Below, piece after piece: positions 6,811-13,311 of a stretch of DNA of 16,165 nucleotides. The first letter of the stretch is position 1, and every line of letters begins with the position of its first letter. Source of the DNA: an uncultured Eubacteriales bacterium. Lineage in GTDB: Bacteria > Bacillota > Clostridia > Oscillospirales > CAG-272. The notes beneath the pieces were generated by a model. The model was not told the DNA's origin. It worked only from the letters and a program-made list of their open reading frames with translations, and made no database searches. The stretch is taken from NCBI GenBank assembly GCA_934371135.1, contig CAKRNO010000028.1, positions 1 to 16,165 of the forward strand. The letters run 5' to 3'. A program made the position numbers and the translations under genes.

Positions 6811-8739
6811 TTATTCGGTTTTCTCTGCGTCTGCGTCCCCTGTCCCGCCTGCATTGCCGGCACCTGCGAGCCAGACGAGCAGCACGCCGATGTCCGCCGG
6901 GTTGACGCCGCTGATGCGGCTCGCCTGCCCGATGGAGAGCGGGCGTGTGGCGGCGAGCTTCTGTGCCGCCTCAATACGCAGCCCGCGGATGGCGGTATAG
7001 TCAATGTCCTCCGGCAGGCGGCGATGTTCGAGCTTCTCCTGCCGGTCCACCTCCAGCGCCTCGCGGCGGATGTACCCCTCGAACTTGATCTGCGTCTCCA
7101 CCGTCAGCGTGACGGCGCGCGGGAGCGCAGGGCGGTCGGGATCGAGCGGGGCAGTATTTTCATAGGTGAGCTCCGGGCGGCGCAGCAGCTCGGCGAGCCG
7201 CACCCCGGTGTGGATGCTCCCGGTACCGAGTGAGGCGAGGACGGCATTGTGCGCCTCGGTCGGGGTGACGATGGTGTCAGAGAGCCGCTTTGTCTCCCGG
7301 CGGATGCTCTCCTGCTTTGCCGTAAAGCGGGCATAACGGTCGTCCGTGATGAGCCCGACGCGCCGCCCGAGCGGCGTCAGTCGCTCGTCGGCGTTGTCCT
7401 GCCGCAGGACGAGCCGGTATTCCGAGCGCGAGGTCATCATGCGGTAGGGCTCGTTCGTCCCCTTGGTCACGAGGTCGTCGATGAGCGTCCCGATATAGGA
7501 GGACGAACGCGTGAGGATGAGCGGCTCCTCCCCCTTGATCTTCAGAGCGGCGTTGATGCCCGCGACGAGCCCCTGCGCCGCCGCCTCCTCGTACCCGGAG
7601 GTACCGTTGAACTGCCCGGCGCCGTACAGCCCGGGGTAGTCCTTACATTCCAGGGTGGGGAGCAGCTCGGTGGGATCCACGCAGTCGTACTCAATGGCGT
7701 AGGCATAGCGCATGATCTCCGCGTGCTCAAAGCCGCGGAGGGTGTGCACCATCTCCTCCTGCACAGCGACGGGGAGCGAGGTGGAGAACCCCTGGAGGTA
7801 CATTTCCTCCGTCCCCCGCCCGCACGGCTCCACAAAGAGCTGGTGTCGCTCCTTGTCCGCGAAGCGGACGAGCTTGTCCTCGATGGACGGACAGTAGCGC
7901 GGCCCCGTGCCGCGGATCTTCCCGGAGTACATGGCGCTCTCTTTCAGGTGGTCGAGGATGACGCGATGCGTCTTTTCGTTGGTATAGACGATGTGGCAGG
8001 AGACCTGCGGAATATCCGCGAAGGTGTCCGGGTCGGTGTCCGCCGAGAACGGGATGGCGGGCGTGTCGCCCTTCTGCTCCTCCAGGACGCTGAAGTCGAT
8101 GGAGCGGCGGTGGATGCGGGCGGGGGTCCCGGTCTTGAAGCGGCGGAGCCGGAGCCCCGCGCGGGTGAGACATTCGGTCAGCCCCTCGGCGCTCTGCATC
8201 CCGTCGGGCCCACCGGGGTAGGTCACGTTGCCGACGAAAATGGCAGAGGACGCATAGGTACCCGTCGCGAGGATGACCGCCTGCGCCTCCCAGGTGTCGC
8301 CGAGCGCGGTCCTGACCCCGACGGCGCGCCGTCTGCCCTCCTCCTCCCGGAACAGGACCTCCGTCACCATGGACTGCACGAGCCGCAGCCCCGGCGTCGT
8401 CTCGATGCGGTGCTTCATGTAGGCGCGGTACGCCATGCGGTCGGCCTGCACACGGCGGGAGTGCACGGCGGCGCCGCGCCCCGCGTTCAGCGTGCGGGAC
8501 TGGAGCGTCACGGCATCCGCCGCGCGACCCATCTCGCCGCCGAGGGCGTCAATCTCATAGACAAGATGCCCCTTGCCCGTGCCGCCGATGGACGGGTTGC
8601 AGGGCATATTCCCCACCGCGTCCAGCTGGATGGTAAAGAGTACCGTCTCCACGCCCATCCGCGCCGCCGCGAGCGCCGCCTCAATCCCCGCGTGCCCCGC
8701 GCCGACGACGATCACCCCGGCGCTCTTTGTTTCACTCAT
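6811..8739 (-). CDS. mnmG: tRNA uridine-5-carboxymethylaminomethyl modification enzyme MnmG (GidA)
   Basis: MnmG, a FAD-binding protein, works with the GTPase MnmE to place a (carboxymethyl)aminomethyl group on wobble U34 of certain tRNAs, using methylenetetrahydrofolate. The 642-residue product is of normal length. The FAD dinucleotide-binding motif VVGAGHAGIEAALAA lies at residues 11-25, the family signature NPSIGGTGKGHL follows near 50, and GPRYCPSIEDK lies in the middle. The helical C-terminal part that contacts MnmE and tRNA is complete. The start is the ATG at 8739, with GAGGCGG 6 bases upstream. The frame stays open a further 113 codons upstream, but that part runs through the promoter and is not protein-like. 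In many Firmicutes mnmG follows mnmE; here it is alone between its own promoter and terminator. Assignment is essentially certain. Confidence 0.98.
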   Translation of the reverse strand: MSETKSAGVIVVGAGHAGIEAALAAARMGVETVLFTIQLDAVGNMPCNPSIGGTGKGHLVYEIDALGGEMGRAADAVTLQSRTLNAGRGAAVHSRRVQADRMAYRAYMKHRIETTPGLRLVQSMVTEVLFREEEGRRRAVGVRTALGDTWEAQAVILATGTYASSAIFVGNVTYPGGPDGMQSAEGLTECLTRAGLRLRRFKTGTPARIHRRSIDFSVLEEQKGDTPAIPFSADTDPDTFADIPQVSCHIVYTNEKTHRVILDHLKESAMYSGKIRGTGPRYCPSIEDKLVRFADKERHQLFVEPCGRGTEEMYLQGFSTSLPVAVQEEMVHTLRGFEHAEIMRYAYAIEYDCVDPTELLPTLECKDYPGLYGAGQFNGTSGYEEAAAQGLVAGINAALKIKGEEPLILTRSSSYIGTLIDDLVTKGTNEPYRMMTSRSEYRLVLRQDNADERLTPLGRRVGLITDDRYARFTAKQESIRRETKRLSDTIVTPTEAHNAVLASLGTGSIHTGVRLAELLRRPELTYENTAPLDPDRPALPRAVTLTVETQIKFEGYIRREALEVDRQEKLEHRRLPEDIDYTAIRGLRIEAAQKLAATRPLSIGQASRISGVNPADIGVLLVWLAGAGNAGGTGDADAEKTE

Positions 8740-8817
8740 ATCTATCCGCCTCGCTGTTTTCCGTTCTGCTTTTTGCCCGTCCGGCGCGTGCTTCGCTTCC
8801 CGTTTTTGTTGAAATTC

Positions 8818-8846
8818 AGTATAACACGAACCCGCCCGCTTGTAAA
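8818..8846 (-). promoter_or_regulatory. promoter for mnmG
   Basis: On the minus strand TTTACA (8841-8846), 17 bases, TATACT (8818-8823), giving a leader of about 70 bases before the ATG at 8739. A G+C-rich hairpin, GCGGGCG/CGCCCGC (8851-8868), lies just upstream of the -35 box. Confidence 0.8.
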
Positions 8847-9020
8847 GCGCGCGGGCGTTCCCGCCCGCAAAAACTTTTTCGGGTATCCGGCGCGCGGGCG
8901 CCCCGCCGCCGCGCCACCATGACGCCCCACTGCACCGCCGCATCGCACAACCTCTGCGCTCGTTGCCGTGACCTCTCCCCCACCCCGGTCTTCCCGCCCC
9001 CACGCCACAGCAGGGGGCGT

Positions 9021-9039
9021 AAACACCCGGCATCGCCCA
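9021..9039 (+). repeat. flank motif in front of copy B
   Basis: AAACACCCGGCATCGCCCA, matching 185-203 except the last base. The 40 bases after it (CGCACCCGACACACC and on) match the spacer found between the first and second palindromes of arrays A and C. Confidence 0.6.
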
Positions 9040-9080
9040 CGTCGCACCCGACACACCTCCACGCCGCAAAACCTCCACCT

Positions 9081-9175
9081 GTAGGGGCGACCATCGGTCG
9101 CCCGCAGATACGGCTCCGCCCGGTGACCACCACCGCGGAAGAAACGGAAAACGGGCGACCAGTGGTCGCCCCTAC
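9081..9175. repeat. 95-base element with 24-base inverted ends, copy B
   Basis: Units at 9081-9104 (plus) and 9152-9175 (minus). The interior reads CAGATACGGCTCCGCC and ends CGGAAGAAACGGAAAA, very like copy C. The 20-base flank motif lies in front (9021-9039) rather than behind, and no extra palindrome precedes it, so its arrangement differs from copies A and C. Confidence 0.85.
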
Positions 9176-9288
9176 AAGTTATCTCCGCAGCATAGCTCCT
9201 CCGCTCGTGCAGACCGTTGAAAAGTGCATTAAATTAATCACACAATAGCCCACCCTTACCGCCGTTGTTTCACCGTTTCTATTTTCCT

Positions 9289-9312
9289 GTAGGGGCGACC
9301 ATCGGTCGCCCG
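9289..9312 (+). repeat. 24-base palindromic repeat unit preceding copy C
   Basis: Same unit, centre ATC. It lies 65 bases before the left end of copy C; the corresponding distance in array A (11 to 78) is 67. The spacers are alike (CGACACACCGCCACGCC against CGGCACACCGCCGCACC), so the larger 160-base block was copied as a whole. Confidence 0.9.
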
Positions 9313-9353
9313 CGCTCCCCCGACACACCGCCACGCCCCGAACATCTCTGCCT

Positions 9354-9448
9354 GTAGGGGCGACCATCGGTCGCCCGCAGGTACGGTTCCTCCTTGTGGT
9401 CGCCGCCCCGGAAGAAACGGAAAACGGGCGACCAATGGTCGCCCCTAC
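9354..9448. repeat. 95-base element with 24-base inverted ends, copy C
   Basis: Units at 9354-9377 (plus) and 9425-9448 (minus), same length as copies A and B. The interior ends GGAAGAAACGGAAAA as in copy B, and the flank motif follows at 9461-9480 as in copy A. Confidence 0.85.
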
Positions 9449-9460
9449 ACCCGTTGCGTG

Positions 9461-9480
9461 CAAACACCCGACACCGCCCG
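9461..9480 (+). repeat. flank motif behind copy C
   Basis: CAAACACCCGACACCGCCCG, differing from 184-203 at two positions. Confidence 0.65.
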
Positions 9481-9540
9481 CGTTCTCCCTCGAGTCATGC
9501 CGCTTTTTCCTGACAAACCCCGATGTTCCCCGTACAACAG

Positions 9541-9566
9541 AAAAGGTCTTGCCGAGAGGCAAGACC
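9541..9566 (-). terminator. rho-independent terminator of the aroE-aroK relic
   Basis: GGTCTTGCC (9545-9553), loop GAGA, GGCAAGACC (9558-9566), followed on the minus strand by TTTTCTGTT. It starts 29 bases behind the last stop codon at 9596. Confidence 0.88.
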
Positions 9567-9595
9567 CGGAGGAACACGATAGCGGCGTTCCGTCG

Positions 9596-10543
9596 TCAAC
9601 GGCTCCGTTTGAGATAGGGGGCGCGCAGGAAATCGTCGAGGATGCGGCGGGCGGTATCTGCGGGGTCGCCCGTGTGCTCAAAGGTGCGGTCGCAGAAAGC
9701 GGTGTAGGTGCCGAGCACCCCGCGATAGCGCGCGGCGCGGGCAGGGTCGCCCTCCCCCGCTTTGAGCGTATCGAGCGGCGGCGCGACGAAGACGCATCGC
9801 CCGTTTTCCGCGACCGGCAGGAGCGCCTCCCGGTCGGCGGCGATCCCCTCCTCAAGGAGAAACAATCTGCCCTCCGTCCCGCGGCATTTTTCGGAGACCT
9901 CCCCACGGCTGACGCGTACGAGCGGGCGGCGCGAAAGCCGTGAGAGCGACTCGGCGACCGCCTCTGCCCCGTCCCCGCGGAGCCCGGTGACGGCGAGGTT
10001 ACAGCTGCCGCGCAGATACCGCCGCACGACCGCCTCGACCTCTGTCGGATCGGGCGCCGTGCCGGTCGCCCGACCGCGGAGGATCCCCACCGCCGCGGCA
10101 AGAGGATATACCCCGCCGGACGTCAGGAGATCTGCCTCCTCGGCATCCAGGAGGAGCCGCGAACGCAGGGGCAACGCCGTGAGATCACATACCCCCTCGG
10201 CGCCCGTGAGATCCGCGAGCGCAGGCTCCTCTCCGCCGGGGAGCCGTATATCTTACATTGCGCCGTCCGGAGGGATCCGTCCCGCCCCGCCGACCGTCAC
10301 CCCGGCGGCGCCGCCACTCAAAAGGCAGGTGGCGATGCCCTCGGCGAGGTCTCCCCCGCCGAGGATGTGTACCCGCTTCCCCGCGAGACGGAAGCCCTCG
10401 CGGTAGAGCCCCGCGAACACGCCGAGCGCGAGCGCCCCCCCGTCAGGCACTGCCCCGGCAACGCCCGCGGCAGCTCCTGTGTCGCCAAAATACGCCCATA
10501 GCTTTTTGCAAATATTTGTGTACATTCCGTTGATCGTCTCCAT
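9596..10543 (-). pseudogene. broken shikimate dehydrogenase/shikimate kinase-like fusion gene
   Basis: One reading frame of 316 codons is interrupted by a single TAA at 10253-10255. The first part (96 residues) holds a Rossmann-type stretch like the NADP domain of shikimate dehydrogenase (GKRVHILGGGDLAEG near residues 57-71). After the stop the same frame gives VCDLTALPLRSRLL and SGGVYPLAAAVGILRGRATG, which align with the AroE tail (FDL-YNP-TPLL and the GLGMLVHQAA helix). It then enters a kinase-like part starting NLAVTGLRGDGAEAV, where a shikimate kinase would have a P-loop. The Lys-Ser/Thr of the P-loop and the GGG motif are missing, and the roughly 100-residue N-terminal catalytic domain of AroE is absent. 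The promoter (10596-10624), the GGGGAGA ribosome binding site before the ATG at 10543, and the terminator are intact. I read this as a decayed gene. Alternatives: two short diverged genes, the second starting at TTG 10174, or a sequencing error at the stop. Homology is by eye, so moderate confidence. Confidence 0.55.
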
Positions 10544-10595
10544 TTTGTCTCCCCGCGCCGCGGCAGCAACGCCGCGGCACCCGTTTCATACCCCT

Positions 10596-10624
10596 ATTGT
10601 ACCACGGCGGCGGCGGGCGGTCAA
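10596..10624 (-). promoter_or_regulatory. promoter of the aroE-aroK relic
   Basis: On the minus strand TTGACC (10619-10624), 17 bases, TACAAT (10596-10601). It is back to back with the comM promoter, the two -35 boxes being only 10 bases apart. Confidence 0.75.
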
Positions 10625-10634
10625 CCGCCGCCCC

Positions 10635-10663
10635 TTTACAAAATCCGACAAACGCGCTATACT
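10635..10663 (+). promoter_or_regulatory. promoter of comM/yifB
   Basis: TTTACA (10635-10640), 17 bases, TATACT (10658-10663). The predicted leader before the ATG at 10695 is only about 25 bases. Confidence 0.8.
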
Positions 10664-10694
10664 GTCTCTATCAAACGACAGAACGGGGTACGAC

Positions 10695-12248
10695 ATGATC
10701 AGCAAGGTGTTTTCCGCGGGTGTTCTCGGGGTAGACGGATACGAGGTCGCGGTCGAGTGCAGCGGCTTTGACCGGCTGCCGGATTTCGAGCTCGTGGGGC
10801 TGCCCGACGCGGCGGTCAAGGAGGCAAAGGAGCGCGTCCGGAGCGCCTGCGAGAACAGCGGCGTGCGCTTCCCTGCGATGGAGCTGACGGTCAACCTCGC
10901 GCCCGCGAATATAAAGAAGGAAGGGTCGGCGTTCGACCTCGCCATCCTGGTGAGCATCCTCGCCGTCAGCGGCGGGCTCCCGAAAGGATGCGACCTCTCG
11001 CGGTGTACCTTCATCGGCGAGCTTTCTCTCTCCGGCGAGCTCCGCCCGGTGCGTGGGGTACTGCCCATGGTGCTCGCCGCGCGGGATGCGGGGAGATCGA
11101 CCGTCTATGTCCCGCGGGAGAACGCCGCGGAGGCGTCCGTCGTTGCGGGCGTTTCGGTGCTGGGCATCGCCTCGGTCGCAGAGCTGACGGAGGTCCTCGC
11201 AGGCGCGCGGACGGTGGAGCCGACCGTCTATGACCCCGCGGAATTCCGTGCCGGGGTCGCCGCCGTCGCGGAGGACTTTTCCGAGGTACGCGGGCAGGGC
11301 GCGGCGAAGCGCGCCCTGGAGATCGCCGCCGCCGGCGGGCATAACATTCTGCTCATCGGACCTCCCGGCTCTGGTAAATCCATGCTGGCGAAGCGCCTGC
11401 CCGGTATCCTGCCGGACATGACCTTTGAGGAAGCGCTGGAGACCACCAAGGTCCATTCCGTCGTCGGCGTCCTCGCCGGGCGGCTCTTGTGTACGCGCCC
11501 GTTCCGCGCGCCGCACCACTCGGTGAGCGCGGTCGGCATGATCGGCGGCGGAGCAAATCCCCGCCCGGGTGAGATTTCCCTCGCGCACAACGGCGTCCTG
11601 TTCCTCGATGAGATGCCGGAACTCCCGAAGCAGATTACAGAGGCGCTCCGTCAGCCGCTCGAGGACGGGCGCGTGACCGTCACGCGGGCGCAGGCGCGCG
11701 TCACTTATCCGAGCCGCTTCATGCTCGTCGGGGCGATGAATCCCTGCCGGTGCGGCTACTACGGCGACCCCACCCACGTCTGCACCTGTACCCCACGCGA
11801 GGTGGCGAAGTACCTTGACCGCGTGTCGGGGCCCATGCTGGACCGCATGGATCTGCAGGTGGAGGTGCCCGCCGTCACCTACGGGGAGATCTCGGGCAGA
11901 GACGATGCGGGAGAGCCCGCGCGGGAGACCTCGCACGACATCCGTCTGCGCGTCAATGCGGCGCGCGAGTTCGCGCGGGAGCGGCTGGCAAAGCACGGTG
12001 ACGCCTTTGTGACCAACGCCGCCATGCCGGTTTCCGTCCTGCGGCGGGAATGTGTGCTGACGGACGAGGCAATGGAGATGCTCGGCGCCGCCTATGAGAC
12101 ACTCGGGCTCAGCGCCCGCGGGCATGACCGCATCCTGCGCGTCGCACGCACCATCGCCGACCTCGACCGCTCGGAGAAAATCGGCGCCGACCACATCGCC
12201 GAGGCGGTACGCTACCGCTCTCTCGACCGTAAATACTGGCGCCGCTGA
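10695..12248 (+). CDS. comM: YifB/ComM family AAA+ ATPase (Mg-chelatase-like)
   Basis: ComM-family proteins are hexameric AAA+ helicases; in naturally competent bacteria ComM drives branch migration during integration of incoming DNA, while YifB homologues occur widely. The 517-residue product has the standard build: the N-terminal Lon-S5-like domain (opening MISKVFSAGVLGVDGYEV), Walker A GPPGSGKS at 222-229, Walker B LFLDE at 302-306, a cysteine-rich CRCGYYGDPTHVCTC segment from 351, and the C-terminal helical domain ending in the RILRVARTIADLD motif. The start is the ATG at 10695, matching the family start, with GGGG 7 bases upstream. The frame is open further upstream but that part overlaps the promoter. 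It is divergent from the aroE-aroK relic, and a strong hairpin follows. Family assignment is certain; the competence role in this organism is inference. Confidence 0.97.
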   Translation: MISKVFSAGVLGVDGYEVAVECSGFDRLPDFELVGLPDAAVKEAKERVRSACENSGVRFPAMELTVNLAPANIKKEGSAFDLAILVSILAVSGGLPKGCDLSRCTFIGELSLSGELRPVRGVLPMVLAARDAGRSTVYVPRENAAEASVVAGVSVLGIASVAELTEVLAGARTVEPTVYDPAEFRAGVAAVAEDFSEVRGQGAAKRALEIAAAGGHNILLIGPPGSGKSMLAKRLPGILPDMTFEEALETTKVHSVVGVLAGRLLCTRPFRAPHHSVSAVGMIGGGANPRPGEISLAHNGVLFLDEMPELPKQITEALRQPLEDGRVTVTRAQARVTYPSRFMLVGAMNPCRCGYYGDPTHVCTCTPREVAKYLDRVSGPMLDRMDLQVEVPAVTYGEISGRDDAGEPARETSHDIRLRVNAAREFARERLAKHGDAFVTNAAMPVSVLRRECVLTDEAMEMLGAAYETLGLSARGHDRILRVARTIADLDRSEKIGADHIAEAVRYRSLDRKYWRR

Positions 12249-12285
12249 CGCAGGGGAAAACGATGTTTTTCTGCGGGGAAAGCTT

Positions 12286-12323
12286 TGCGGGGGAAAACTT
12301 TTTGAGAAAAGTTTTCCCCCGCA
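12286..12323. terminator. 17-base-pair perfect hairpin behind comM, probable terminator or stabiliser
   Basis: A 17-base left arm (12286-12302, TGCGGGGGAAAACTTTT), loop TGAG, and its exact complement (12307-12323). It starts 38 bases behind the comM stop. The following sequence (CCCCTTTTCAAAAACTTTTATTCTTTTTT) is T-rich but offset from the stem, so this is a good but not textbook terminator. Part of the left arm is echoed just upstream (GCGGGGAAAGCTTT), as in a dispersed repeat. Confidence 0.6.
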
Positions 12324-12431
12324 CCCCTTTTCAAAAACTTTTATTCTTTTTTGCGGCTCGCGCAGATGGTAACACGAAAGCCTTGCCCCGGCGCCCCGCG
12401 ACCGCGGGGCAAATCGGGGGACAAAGGGCGG

Positions 12432-12471
12432 CGCTACCCCCGGGCTTCGTCGCTGTCGCCCGGGGGTAGCG
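12432..12471. repeat. 14-base-pair hairpin in the comM-tRNA gap
   Basis: CGCTACCCCCGGGC (12432-12445), a 12-base loop, GCCCGGGGGTAGCG (12458-12471), perfect pairing. No T-run follows. A second G+C-rich stem, TTGCCCCG/CGGGGCAA (12383-12412), lies 20 bases to the left. Role unknown. Confidence 0.55.
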
Positions 12472-12606
12472 GGCGGCAACGCCGTACATTACACCGACCG
12501 AATTCCGAAAATTGACTTTTTTCAGAGCCTGTTCGGCGTCTCTCCCGCGCAAAACTGCGGAAATGTATAAATTGTGGCATTGCGGGAGAAAATTTAGAAA
12601 AACCTA

Positions 12607-12635
12607 TTGACAATCCACCGCTCGGCTGTTATAAT
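12607..12635 (+). promoter_or_regulatory. fully consensus promoter of the tRNA operon
   Basis: TTGACA (12607-12612), 17 bases, TATAAT (12630-12635), an exact match to both consensus hexamers with the optimal spacer, as expected for a strongly expressed stable-RNA operon. The first tRNA starts about 25 bases past the predicted transcript start. Confidence 0.95.
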
Positions 12636-12665
12636 TTAATCCGTCGCCGCAGAAGTGGTGACAAC

Positions 12666-12741
12666 GGGAGCATAGCTCAGTTGGGAGAGCATCTGCCTTA
12701 CAAGCAGAGGGTCATAGGTTCGAGCCCTGTTGTTCCCACCA
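12666..12741 (+). tRNA. tRNA-Val (anticodon TAC)
   Basis: Complete cloverleaf with acceptor GGGAGCA/TGTTCCC, anticodon stem TCTGC/GCAGA around CTTACAA (anticodon TAC), T-loop TTCGAGC, and an encoded ACCA end. First gene of the four-tRNA operon. Confidence 0.97.
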
Positions 12742-12767
12742 GCTGCGAGAGCGGCACCCATAGTAAT

Positions 12768-12844
12768 GGCCTGGTAGCTCAGTTGGTTAGAGCGCCGCCC
12801 TGTCACGGCGGAGGTCGTGGGTTCGAGCCCCATCCGGGTCGCCA
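12768..12844 (+). tRNA. tRNA-Asp (anticodon GTC)
   Basis: Acceptor GGCCTGG/CCGGGTC, anticodon stem CCGCC/GGCGG around CTGTCAC (anticodon GTC), T-arm GTGGG/CCCAT, encoded GCCA end. It follows tRNA-Val after 26 bases. Confidence 0.97.
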
Positions 12845-12850
12845 TTACTT

Positions 12851-12926
12851 GCCTCTGTAGCTCAGTTGGTAGAGCGGAGGACTGAAAATCCTTGTGTCGT
12901 TGGTTCGATTCCGACCGGAGGCACCA
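12851..12926 (+). tRNA. tRNA-Phe (anticodon GAA)
   Basis: Acceptor GCCTCTG/CGGAGGC, anticodon stem GAGGA/TCCTT around CTGAAAA (anticodon GAA), T-arm GTTGG/CCGAC, encoded ACCA end. Only 6 bases behind tRNA-Asp. Confidence 0.97.
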
Positions 12927-12961
12927 ACCGGCGACAAGACAACAGCTTGTTGCCGTCATAT

Positions 12962-13037
12962 GCGGATTTAGCTCATCTGGTAGAGCGCAACCTTGCCAAG
13001 GTTGAGGTAGCGGGTTCGAGCCCCGTAATCCGCTCCA
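12962..13037 (+). tRNA. tRNA-Gly (anticodon GCC)
   Basis: Acceptor GCGGATT/AATCCGC, anticodon stem CAACC/GGTTG around TTGCCAA (anticodon GCC), T-arm GCGGG/CCCCG or close, encoded TCCA end. Last gene of the operon; its 3' end TCCGCTCCAT (13029-13038) recurs at 13302-13311. Confidence 0.97.
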
Positions 13038-13045
13038 TTTAAAAT

Positions 13046-13092
13046 AAAAGGTTTGACATGATCTCGGTGATTGCGTCAAACCTTTTGTTTTT
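13046..13092 (+). terminator. rho-independent terminator of the tRNA operon
   Basis: AAAAGGTTTGAC (13046-13057), 17-base loop, GTCAAACCTTTT (13075-13086), then GTTTTTC. It begins 8 bases behind tRNA-Gly. Confidence 0.93.
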
Positions 13093-13112
13093 CTAGGGGA
13101 CTCGAAGGGGAG

Positions 13113-13177
13113 CGGTAGTGAATGACAGTCCGGTGGGTAGCGAAGCGGCGCGACGGTAGTGAATGACAGTCCGGTGG
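13113..13177 (+). repeat. 24-base direct repeat, two copies 41 bases apart
   Basis: Copies at 13113-13136 and 13154-13177 are identical and begin CGGTAGTGAATGACAGTCCG. Only the second continues into the hairpin TGACAGTCC, loop GGT, GGACTGTCA (13164-13184). Confidence 0.9.
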
Positions 13178-13205
13178 ACTGTCAGAGCCGGAGCGTGACC
13201 GAACC

Positions 13206-13277
13206 GCAGTGAGACCTGTCAGAGCCGCGGAAGACCGAGCCGCAGTGAGACCTGTCAGAGCCGCGGAAGACCGAGCC
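13206..13277 (+). repeat. 36-base perfect tandem repeat, two copies
   Basis: Units 13206-13241 and 13242-13277 are identical and begin GCAGTGAGACCTGTCAGAGC. The preceding bases 13181-13205 (GTCAGAGCCGGAGCGTGACC) look like the second half of a degenerate third unit. Confidence 0.95.
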
Positions 13278-13311
13278 GGCGGGCGAGACCGAGCCCCCGA
13301 GTCCGCTCCAT

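Larger units (their letters stand above)
8847..9540. other. non-coding repeat-rich gap between mnmG promoter and the aroE-aroK relic
   Basis: No gene is supported on either strand. The gap holds two 95-base inverted-end elements (copies B and C), an extra 24-base palindrome at 9289, two copies of the flank motif, and a more A+T-rich stretch at about 9215-9245 that I cannot assign. Short open frames here simply run through the repeats. Confidence 0.7.
12249..12606. other. non-coding gap between comM and the tRNA operon
   Basis: It holds the three hairpins described separately and no supported gene. The right part (12480-12606) becomes A+T-richer as it runs into the tRNA promoter. Confidence 0.65.
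13096..13311 (+). repeat. tRNA-mimicking repeat block behind tRNA-Gly
   Basis: The block starts GGGGACTCGAAGG, the reverse complement of a tRNA T-arm end, then GGAGCGGTAGT (13109-13119), like a tRNA 5' end. It ends GAGTCCGCTCCA (13299-13310), like a tRNA 3' end. GGAGCGG (13109-13115) and CCGCTCC (13303-13309) form a perfect 7-base-pair acceptor-like stem, and a terminator follows at once. Inside are two short tandem repeat families and a 9-3-9 hairpin (13164-13184). It is not a tRNA (no anticodon or T-arm) and shows no tmRNA tag frame. It may be a tRNA-derived repeat, an unrecognised structured RNA, or the scar of an insertion at the tRNA 3' end. Confidence 0.5.

Noticed and set aside
7249..8922. 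557-codon plus-strand frame opposite mnmG
   Set aside because: Antisense shadow of mnmG, low-complexity composition, no ribosome binding site.
8740..9078. N-terminal extension of the mnmG frame
   Set aside because: It lies upstream of the predicted transcription start and is not conserved-looking; the family starts at the ATG at 8739 behind a good ribosome binding site.
11..9448. CRISPR array
   Set aside because: The 24-base repeats are in both orientations, irregularly spaced, with recurring rather than unique spacers, and no cas genes are present.
10253..10255. Recoding (selenocysteine or programmed readthrough) at the stop in the aroE-aroK relic
   Set aside because: The stop is TAA, not TGA. 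The other active-site losses point to decay rather than recoding.
10671..12479. 602-codon minus-strand frame opposite comM
   Set aside because: Antisense shadow of comM; Arg/His/Asp-rich, and it runs through the comM promoter and downstream hairpins.
12636..13079. 147-codon minus-strand frame over the tRNA operon
   Set aside because: It is the reverse reading of four tRNA genes; such tRNA-antisense proteins are known annotation artefacts.
13109..13310. tmRNA gene
   Set aside because: The closing stem is tRNA-like, but there is no T-arm, no CCA-proximal TTCGANNC motif and no plausible tag reading frame, and the interior is tandem repeats.
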